64,000 nt of DNA from a bacterium (GTDB lineage: Bacteria; Bacteroidota; Ignavibacteria; Kapaibacteriales; UBA7675). The stretch lies in assembly GCA_030430495.1 (NCBI GenBank), contig JAUIKM010000010.1, positions 82,342-146,341 on the forward strand, written 5' to 3'. How positions within the stretch are numbered: the first letter of the stretch is position 1; each line of letters opens with the position of its first letter. Positions 57,384 through 64,000 of the stretch are shown here, piece after piece. Under the pieces are notes generated by a model that was given only the letters and a program-made list of their open reading frames with translations, made no database searches and was not told the origin of the DNA. The translations under genes and the position numbers were made by a program.

Positions 57384-57446
57384 CACTTCGCCCCGGCTGC
57401 GCGTGGCTTGTTCTTTTCCCTTGTTCGTCATCGGGATTGAAGGCTC
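57384..57446 (+). repeat. Dispersed 3' element, copy C
   Basis: CACTTCGCC, GGCTTGTTC, TTTTCCCTTGTTCGTC, CGGGATTGAAGGCTC. It lies 34 bases after the stop at 57350, same orientation, and runs into the terminator stem. Confidence 0.7.
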
Positions 57447-57472
57447 CGGTTGTTAAACGCGGAGTCTTTTTT
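57440..57472 (+). terminator. Rho-independent terminator of the 55695 gene
   Basis: AAGGCTCCG (57440-57448) pairs with CGGAGTCTT (57460-57468, one G-U), followed by TTTTTT. It overlaps element C's 3' arm. Confidence 0.8.
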
Positions 57473-57529
57473 GTTTAAGGTTCCCGAATGCGCAGCATGA
57501 AGCCGGGTGAAAGAAATTGGCGCTCAATC

Positions 57530-60500
57530 TCAGGGCGTCTTGACAAACATCTGCGACTCGGCGTAACCCGCCGCGCCGAAGCGCAGGTAGTACGGGCCCG
57601 CCGGCAGGTCGGCAATGTCAAGCGTGATCGTGTTTAAATGTCCGTCATTTGGAATTACTTCACTGCGGCGCGTGCGGCCCAGCGCATCGATGATCGCAAT
57701 GGTCGGAATGATGCCGCCCAGGTTAAACACGCGCATGTCCAGCGTCGCGCCCGCCGGGTTCGGCGCGATGATAAATCCGGGACGTCCGCCGATTGCCAGA
57801 CCGTAAGTCAGACAGGCGTCGCGCAGGATCAGGCTGCCGTCGCGCGTGTCGTTCTGCAGCGTCGCGCCGGTCCATTCAAAGTCGATGATCTCCAGCGCGG
57901 TGACGGTGTCGAGACTCATCAGCGCGACGCCTTCCAATGTAGTTAAACGCGCTCCGGCGTTCAGTGCGCCGCTGAACGACGCCTCGATGTCGACGATGCG
58001 CAGATCGTCCGCCGCGGCCGGGCGCAGCGACCAGGTGGCATTCTCCACGGCGCGCAGATCAAAAACCGCGCGATTGTAACGGATGCTTGCGCGCCAGCCG
58101 TCCGGCATGCTGAATTCCGCGTCCCGCGCCTCCTCCAGCGTAAGATCTATCCCGATCTTTTCTCCGATGCCCGCCGTCGCGTCCGGCAGACTCACCAGCG
58201 TACGCGCCGCGCTGCGGCCTTCGCCGTTCAGGCTGACCGTCCAGATGTTCTCGCAGGGCGCGTCGGATTCGATGTTTAACTGTGCGTTTACTTCGCCCGA
58301 CACGTGCGGTTTTAACTCAACAACTATTTCGATGCTTTCATCGGGCGCGAGGACTGCGGGAAGCGGCGGCGTGGATTGCTGTACGACGTAGTCGCCGCCC
58401 GCCGGAGCGAGGGTTAAACGATCGATGTTAAGCGGCTCCTCGCCCTGATTGCGCAGCGTTAAGGTTTGTGTGCGACCTTCGCCGAGATTCACCGCGCCGA
58501 AATTCAGATCGCGCAGGCCGCCGATCTGCACCGGGCTGTAGACGGCGCGCAGCGGGACGTTAAACGTCCGTCCGCAGAAATCGCTGGTGATCGTCATGTC
58601 CGCGTTAAACTCACCGGAAGTTTGCGGCGCAAAAACAAGCAAAAGTTCAGCCTCCGCATCGGGAGCGAGCGACAGTTGTTCAGGCGAGATCTGAAATGGC
58701 GCACGTACGCCGGAGAACTCCAGTTCCAGCGTCACGGACATGCGGTTGTGCAAGCCGATCGTCAGTGTTGTATCCCGGCCTTCACAGCCGCGAAACACGC
58801 CGACGTCGACGATGTCCGGCAACAACAAATCCAGCGTCAACACTTCAGCCGTACAACTGACCGTCCAGTCGCGGCGGCAGACGCCGTCGTCGGTTGCAAA
58901 CGTTAAATCTTCATTGTACAGCGCGCCGGGCTGCGCCGGGTCCAGCTCAATCTCAATTGTCGTTTGTTCGTTGGGCGGCAAGGGCGAACGCGGCATGGCC
59001 GATAAAACAAAAGGCGCGGACACAGTGACATTGTTAACATCAAAGGGTGCGCTGCCGCGGTTGGAGATTGTCACCGTGCGGGTGAGCGGAGCATCGCATT
59101 CTTTTAACACGCCGAAGTCGAGACTTGCGGGCGTGACGGACACGTCCATCGCCTCGGCGGCGGCTTTGACGTAGATTGCCTGCAACACGCGGCAGGGTTC
59201 GGCACGCAGCGAGAGAAAGGTTAAAACATCGCCGGCGGTTTCCGGCGTAAAACGCAAGGTCACTTCAACAGAATCGCCCGCCGGCACGTTGAAAGGCAAT
59301 GCGGGCTCCACCAGTGCCACCGCACTGTTCTGCGGCGTCAGCCGTTCGACCAGACCGTCGGCATTGCCGGTGTTAAACAAAGTAAACGTGACTTCGCGGC
59401 TGTTTTCACATCCCGCCAGGCGGCCGAAGTCCACGGTGTCGGGCCGCGCAACAAATGCGGGCATTGTGACATCTATCGTTGTTTTAACGGTGTCGTTAAA
59501 ACATCCGGAGCCCAGATCGAGCAGGGCCAGCACCTCGTAGGTACCGGGCGTTTCCCAGGCGTGGCGCGCGGACAGCCCCTCGGCGGTCGCGCCGTCGCCG
59601 AACTGCCACTCCACCGTCGTGTGTTGCAGCCAGTGGTCGTCGCCGCTGAGTGTAAAGTCGGCAAAGTCGCCGGGACATATCTGGTCTTCGGCGTCAACGC
59701 CGAGTTTAACATTTTCGAAGATTGGTCGAGGGGTGAATTCATCGGTGAGGTTGTACATGTAGCCTAAGTTCACCATGTATCCATACGCAAAGGCGGCAAA
59801 GGGATGACTGCTTTCCAGTCTGTTCGCTCCCACTGCAATGTCGAATGCGGCAAAGCTGTAACCGGTCGATGGTCCTGCCGGTTGAAATCGATCTCCGATG
59901 TCGACTCCATTGAGAGAAATTCCGGAAGCCACATCGTCGGTTTTCATGATGACATTAACAAACTGATTCTGAGGATAATTCCAGAGTAACGGCAGGTCAA
60001 GCGTTTGAAATGCGAGGTCGGTCATTTGCAAGTTGTCAACCGCCGGCATAAGACATACGTCATATCCGCAGCCTGGAAAATCCGGACAATCGACAAGCGG
60101 TAGATACTGAAGAGCAAGAATTGGTTTGTTGGACTCTATCAACATCGGATCCGGGTCGGTACAAACAAGAGTATCCCCTCGGCTCAGCGGGCCGCGCTCC
60201 TGATCGCCTAAACGCACCATCGTACCGTCAAATGCCGCAATAAGCTGAATAAACATTCCGTTCTCCACGCCGAAGGCCGGTGTAACCAGATAAGACTGAC
60301 CGAGTGCTTCAATCGGAGGAATCTGGTGAAAAGTCGCTTGGCTTGTACCGCTTTCTCCCCGTGTGTCCGGAACAAAACCCTGGGAATGCACATTACCGAC
60401 CTGCACGCCGATGTCGCTGCATGCCGAAACAACAGAGCCTGTCAGATCCCCCCCCCAGGAAGCAAATACAGCAACTTCTCCGCACATGAGCGTCGTATCA

Positions 60501-61078
60501 ACCCGAGGCAATTCCTCTTTGCCGAATATGGGAGTACGAGGATACATGACGATGGCATTATTGTCAGCATATGAAACAACCTGCACGTAAGAAGTCTCTT
60601 CAGTAACGGCTGTTCTATCTGAATCCGGATCATAGTGATGAAGAGTATCTGCATCGGTTGTACCAATGACAAATGTTCGACCTCCAGACTTCGAAGGCCA
60701 ACATCTTGAATTGCCTGGCCCATCTACATTAAGCAATAAATAGAATACATCCAGCGGCGCATTGGAACACACATGTACCGGTGTTTTGCCAACTTCCAAT
60801 GGATCTAATGGCCGAAACGAAGCGACATCAATATCGATTCGCAGGGGAACCCCGGCAGAAACTCGGACCGTTTCAACAACTTCGCCGCCATTCTGAATAA
60901 TGTCTACATCTGCATCTGTCTTTGCAGAAATCCAAAATTGAGAAGAAGTGTGGCGCAACAAGCCCGGACCAATTGGATTTACCCAGTATTCGTACTCACA
61001 GTCAGCGCTATCGCCTGCGATCAAAGGGAATGATGCCAGAATTGCGATACAAAACGCAAACTTGATGGTGAAATTCAT
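57530..61078 (-). CDS. Secreted IgGFc-binding-like / PKD / choice-of-anchor-D protein with T9SS-type C-terminus
   Basis: 1182 residues from an ATG at 61078 (MNFTIKFAFCIAILASFPLIAG signal); a longer frame reaches 61108. Residues about 30-470 resemble the IgGFc-binding N-terminal domain (ADVDIIQNGGEVVETV, PLDVFYLLLN, SYVQVVSYADNNAIVMYP, AVFASWGGDLTGS). A PKD domain (FGDGATAEGLSARHAWETPG) lies at about 490-550. Choice-of-anchor-D repeats cover about 560-960, then a cohesin-like sandwich, and a C-terminal sorting-like domain (FIIAPNPAGATL, DLPAGPYYLRFG) ends it. DNA for the first 460 residues (59700-61078) is AT-richer than the rest. Confidence 0.83.
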   Translation of the reverse strand: MNFTIKFAFCIAILASFPLIAGDSADCEYEYWVNPIGPGLLRHTSSQFWISAKTDADVDIIQNGGEVVETVRVSAGVPLRIDIDVASFRPLDPLEVGKTPVHVCSNAPLDVFYLLLNVDGPGNSRCWPSKSGGRTFVIGTTDADTLHHYDPDSDRTAVTEETSYVQVVSYADNNAIVMYPRTPIFGKEELPRVDTTLMCGEVAVFASWGGDLTGSVVSACSDIGVQVGNVHSQGFVPDTRGESGTSQATFHQIPPIEALGQSYLVTPAFGVENGMFIQLIAAFDGTMVRLGDQERGPLSRGDTLVCTDPDPMLIESNKPILALQYLPLVDCPDFPGCGYDVCLMPAVDNLQMTDLAFQTLDLPLLWNYPQNQFVNVIMKTDDVASGISLNGVDIGDRFQPAGPSTGYSFAAFDIAVGANRLESSHPFAAFAYGYMVNLGYMYNLTDEFTPRPIFENVKLGVDAEDQICPGDFADFTLSGDDHWLQHTTVEWQFGDGATAEGLSARHAWETPGTYEVLALLDLGSGCFNDTVKTTIDVTMPAFVARPDTVDFGRLAGCENSREVTFTLFNTGNADGLVERLTPQNSAVALVEPALPFNVPAGDSVEVTLRFTPETAGDVLTFLSLRAEPCRVLQAIYVKAAAEAMDVSVTPASLDFGVLKECDAPLTRTVTISNRGSAPFDVNNVTVSAPFVLSAMPRSPLPPNEQTTIEIELDPAQPGALYNEDLTFATDDGVCRRDWTVSCTAEVLTLDLLLPDIVDVGVFRGCEGRDTTLTIGLHNRMSVTLELEFSGVRAPFQISPEQLSLAPDAEAELLLVFAPQTSGEFNADMTITSDFCGRTFNVPLRAVYSPVQIGGLRDLNFGAVNLGEGRTQTLTLRNQGEEPLNIDRLTLAPAGGDYVVQQSTPPLPAVLAPDESIEIVVELKPHVSGEVNAQLNIESDAPCENIWTVSLNGEGRSAARTLVSLPDATAGIGEKIGIDLTLEEARDAEFSMPDGWRASIRYNRAVFDLRAVENATWSLRPAAADDLRIVDIEASFSGALNAGARLTTLEGVALMSLDTVTALEIIDFEWTGATLQNDTRDGSLILRDACLTYGLAIGGRPGFIIAPNPAGATLDMRVFNLGGIIPTIAIIDALGRTRRSEVIPNDGHLNTITLDIADLPAGPYYLRFGAAGYAESQMFVKTP

Positions 61079-61144
61079 TTGCAACCTGACGTAGGGATGA
61101 CGGATCACTTTATTGGCCTTGATAATAGTTCAAGGAATGAACAC

Positions 61145-61192
61145 AAACAAAACAATCCGGTCGACACCAACTTTCATTGGTAGCGACCGGAT
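61145..61192 (-). terminator. Rho-independent terminator of the 61230 gene
   Basis: 9-bp stem ATCCGGTCG (61155-61163) / CGACCGGAT (61184-61192) enclosing an inner ACCAA/TTGGT pair; TTGTTTTGTTT follows on the minus strand. Confidence 0.82.
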
Positions 61193-61229
61193 ACGAATTG
61201 ATCTATCTAAGATTTACCACGATGGTCAA

Positions 61230-64000
61230 TTAGCGCTGAATCACAATCGGCTGCATCGCCGCTGCAGATTGATTACTCAGACGCAGGTAATACACACCCT
61301 GCGGCAGTTCCGCCAGGTTCAGTTCCAAGGCCCGGTTCAGATCAATCGATTGTTGTAACACGGTCCTGCCGTCGACAGTCGTCAACCGCAGGTCGGCCGC
61401 GCCCTGCTCGGGGTAAGAAACTTCAATTGTGATATTGTCCCGTGCGGGCTGCGGAAAGACTGCCACGTCGAGCGACAAAAGTCGATTCGTAGTCACAACT
61501 GGCTCCAGTTGCGGCAAATTGCCGCTGCCTTTGCGCAAAGCATCCATAGCGCGTTCAATACGACCGATGTATCCGTCGATATTGCCGGCATTAAATTCCT
61601 GGAAGGAAGCCGTCGGATGATACATACAACTGTCATTGGCACTAAATCCAGCTACCACGACCGACTCTTCGTTGGTCCAGAAATCTGTCATTACGCCGAT
61701 GCCTGTCGCCGCATCGTCCTGGGAACGGTCGCTGTAATAAGTTGCCCAGGTATCTGCGGCCAAAAGGGATTGCTCGGTTCTGAAAGCATAAGAATCCGTG
61801 CTAGATGGTCCAACTCCATTGGGTTGAAGTTTACCAAAGAAATAACCTGGGAAAGTGGGAACCTCCCCACCCGTCCCAACCACAAACACATCACCGCTGG
61901 AAGTCACATGGATATTACCAGGGTTATCAACACCAGTCGTGCCAAGATAGCTTGCTGCGCTAAGTACAACCCCGGATCCATCTACCGTCGCCAAAAACAA
62001 ATCTGAAATTCCAGCGCCAAATAAACCCGCCTGAATCAAACCCGTGCCCGAACTCGGCACGATCGGCAGATTGCTGCTCAGCGTCTCACCGAGAACAATC
62101 ATGCGATCACTGGCATCCGTGTCGACTTTGTACCCTTCATCGTCGTCGGAGCCGCCGTGGTAAGAGCTGACCTGCAGTACCGTGCCGGCATTGTTGACGC
62201 GCGCGATGTAGGCATCGCGCCCGCCGCCGATTGTTCCCTGGAAGGCGGGCAGGCTGCCGGCCGGGAAAAGTTCGGTCGAATTGTCGCTTTCCGTCCAGCC
62301 CGTCAGAGCTATGTCGCCGTTGCCGTCGACCGCCAGTCCGAAGCCGCGGTCCTCGTCTTCGCCGCCGTAGTAGCGCGCCCAGGTCGGTGCGCCGCAGGTA
62401 TTGGCGTCGGGGAACTCCGCGACAAAGGCATCATAACGCTGGTTGAAAAATCCGTTGACGTTCAGTTGCGTGCCCCAGGAGCCCGTCGTCGTGACCGGAA
62501 AGTCGATCGAGTTTGTGAAGCCGGTGATGTAAATATCACCGCCCCAGACTTCGATGTCCTGCGGTCGGTCGTCGCGCTGACCGCCGAAGTCGCGGGCGAA
62601 GCGCAGGGTGCCGTCGCCGTCAAAACTTACAAGAACGCCGTCGGCATGGGTCGTCGCCAGGTTCCAGTAGACCGTGCAAGTCGTTGTATTCGGGAAGTTG
62701 TTGGCATAGTCGCCCACCGTGAAACCGGTAACGAAGATATTGCCGTTGCCGTCCACGTCCACCGCCGTGGCCTCGTCGTCGTCCACGCTGCCGTAGTAGG
62801 TCGACCACAGGATGTCGCCGTTCGAATTGAATTTCGACACGAACATGTCGCGCCCGCCGGCCAGCGCGGCCTGCGTCACCGTACCCGAAGTCGGGAAATC
62901 CGTGCTCTCCGTCCAGCCGACGACTATGACGTTATTGTCCCCGTCGACCACCATGTCCATGATCTGGTCGTCGCTGGAGCCGCCCAGGAAGGTACCGAAT
63001 TTGCTCGTGCGTTCCGTGCGCGTCAGGTAGGCGTCGAGAAAAGCGCCGACGCCGGGCGTTGTCGTGACGTCGTTATGGAAATACTGGTAGACCGCGCCCG
63101 AGTCACTGCCCATGAGACTGTCGGAATACGTCCCGCCGGTGAAGTACGTCCCGCCGTCCGCCAGCAGTTCAATCCCTTCGCCGAAATCGAGTGAAATTCC
63201 GCCGAAGTAACTGGAGAATTCCGGCTGCAGAACGCCGCTTGCATAGGAATAACTCACCAGAGCCACGTCCTGCATTCCCTGCGCTCCCTGTATCGACTCG
63301 ATCTGCGGATAGTCCGTGCTCGCCGTATGCCCCACGATCGCGAAGCCGTTCGGCGCCGTATCCCAGTGGTCAATGTCGTTGGCCTGGTCGTCGTTGTTGC
63401 CGCCGTGCAGCTCGGCGTCCAGCTCTATGCCGCCCGCCGCCGTAAAACGCGCCAGAAACATGTCGTTCATACCGCTGTTCGTCGTCGTTGTATTGTTCGG
63501 CGCAAGCATCATGTTGCTGGAGCTGAAGCCGCATATGGCCAGCTGGCTCATCGCAGGGAACACGTAGTTATTTGTGTACAGGTGCAGGTCCGTCGCAAAG
63601 TCGTTGCCCGTGCCGCCGAACCAGAAGGACCAGGGCACGGCGCCCGCGGCGGTCGAACTGAACTTGGCGGCGAAGGCGCAGGTTCCCGTCAGTGAACCGA
63701 TTGCCGCCGGCCCGGAGCCGACCAGAGGCACGTAGGGAGCGGACGTATTGCCGCAGATGTAGGCATGTGTGCCGTCCATCACGATGCCGTGGCCTTCGTC
63801 GCTGCCGCTGCCGCCCCAGAACGTCGCCCAGTTGACCGCATTGACGGCTTGATTCATCGAGAGAACAAATGCATCGCGATTGCCGCCGTATACGCCCTGC
63901 GGCACCGTGCCGGCCGGATTCTGATTCAGGAAGTTCGAGCTTTCCGTCCAGCCCGTCGCGTACACCGCTCCGCTCGCAAATACGTGCAGGTCGTTGCCTT
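61230..64000 (-). CDS. Giant SBBP beta-propeller protein with T9SS-type C-terminus, truncated by the right edge
   Basis: At least 923 residues; the frame continues past 64000 without a start (upstream codons read NDLHVFASGAVYATGW). Many SBBP-type blades (DGNGDIALTGWTESD, WARYYGGEDEDRGFGLAV, YITGFTNSIDFPVTTTGS) predict one or more propellers. The C-terminal domain (VAVFPQPARDNITIEV, LPQGVYYLRLSNQS) is T9SS-sorting-like. Probably surface-exposed. It shares the secreted-propeller design with the two unit proteins but is longer, with a different blade consensus. The 61600-62050 stretch is AT-richer. Confidence 0.85.
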   Translation of the reverse strand, partial: GNDLHVFASGAVYATGWTESSNFLNQNPAGTVPQGVYGGNRDAFVLSMNQAVNAVNWATFWGGSGSDEGHGIVMDGTHAYICGNTSAPYVPLVGSGPAAIGSLTGTCAFAAKFSSTAAGAVPWSFWFGGTGNDFATDLHLYTNNYVFPAMSQLAICGFSSSNMMLAPNNTTTTNSGMNDMFLARFTAAGGIELDAELHGGNNDDQANDIDHWDTAPNGFAIVGHTASTDYPQIESIQGAQGMQDVALVSYSYASGVLQPEFSSYFGGISLDFGEGIELLADGGTYFTGGTYSDSLMGSDSGAVYQYFHNDVTTTPGVGAFLDAYLTRTERTSKFGTFLGGSSDDQIMDMVVDGDNNVIVVGWTESTDFPTSGTVTQAALAGGRDMFVSKFNSNGDILWSTYYGSVDDDEATAVDVDGNGNIFVTGFTVGDYANNFPNTTTCTVYWNLATTHADGVLVSFDGDGTLRFARDFGGQRDDRPQDIEVWGGDIYITGFTNSIDFPVTTTGSWGTQLNVNGFFNQRYDAFVAEFPDANTCGAPTWARYYGGEDEDRGFGLAVDGNGDIALTGWTESDNSTELFPAGSLPAFQGTIGGGRDAYIARVNNAGTVLQVSSYHGGSDDDEGYKVDTDASDRMIVLGETLSSNLPIVPSSGTGLIQAGLFGAGISDLFLATVDGSGVVLSAASYLGTTGVDNPGNIHVTSSGDVFVVGTGGEVPTFPGYFFGKLQPNGVGPSSTDSYAFRTEQSLLAADTWATYYSDRSQDDAATGIGVMTDFWTNEESVVVAGFSANDSCMYHPTASFQEFNAGNIDGYIGRIERAMDALRKGSGNLPQLEPVVTTNRLLSLDVAVFPQPARDNITIEVSYPEQGAADLRLTTVDGRTVLQQSIDLNRALELNLAELPQGVYYLRLSNQSAAAMQPIVIQR

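Overview
The window looks like a chromosomal segment of a GC-rich, Gram-negative bacterium of the Bacteroidota/Chlorobi (FCB) group, possibly a Kapabacteria- or Ignavibacteria-like lineage. The clues are several very large secreted proteins built from beta-propeller (SBBP-type) or choice-of-anchor-D (ASPM/SPD-2/Hydin) repeats that end in a type IX secretion (T9SS)-like C-terminal sorting domain, an OmpA-family outer-membrane protein, Bacteroidota-style single-gene housekeeping loci, and a 30-residue AURKAIP1/COX24 (mS38-like) ribosome-associated protein. No rRNA, tRNA, CRISPR array, insertion sequence or prophage was recognised. The lineage call is inference; the domain content is read directly.

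Layout. 1-10.8 kb: a truncated DUF1704 (MATCAP-like) gene, a helical-repeat protein, a hybrid two-component pair (histidine kinase plus a REC/pseudo-REC/CheX-like regulator), a large lipoprotein with a thioredoxin-like domain lacking its cysteines, an alpha/beta hydrolase and an SRPBCC protein. 11.1-18.0 kb: a three-gene envelope operon (secreted protein, 1248-residue T9SS-type adhesin-like protein, double-OmpA porin-like protein). 18.9-36.5 kb: core metabolism and information genes, mostly on the minus strand (ald, MEMO-family protein, ftsY, pgsA-like, SSS symporter, sugar epimerase, purD, SDR, alaS, accC, mutS2, yqeY-like, secG). 36.7-45.8 kb: mostly plus strand (HU protein, TPR protein, mS38-like, leuS, miaE, fmt, GDPD, gcvT, thioredoxin-like). 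45.9-48.4 kb: a gene-poor, partly AT-rich island with an Imm11/DUF1629-like immunity gene. 48.5-64 kb: a surface-protein region with four giant secreted proteins and two cytoplasmic helical-repeat proteins.

The most interesting structure is in the last region. A divergent two-gene unit (minus-strand secreted propeller protein, plus-strand helical-repeat protein starting MQK) occurs twice in tandem, at 48466-52803 and 53026-57350, with matched order, orientation and promoter spacing. A diverged member of the helical-repeat family lies alone at 2156-3739.

A second, independent signal is a dispersed intergenic element of about 60-70 bp (CTTCGCC, then GGCTTG, a pyrimidine run, TTTTGTTAA, and often CAAGCC). 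Five clear copies each follow the 3' end of a gene in the same orientation as that gene. Other repeats are a second two-copy hairpin family downstream of ald and miaE, and a 26-bp tandem repeat upstream of ald.

All coordinates were read by eye. Starts were moved inward from the longest ORF where a ribosome-binding site, a signal peptide or family alignment favoured it; these choices are stated.
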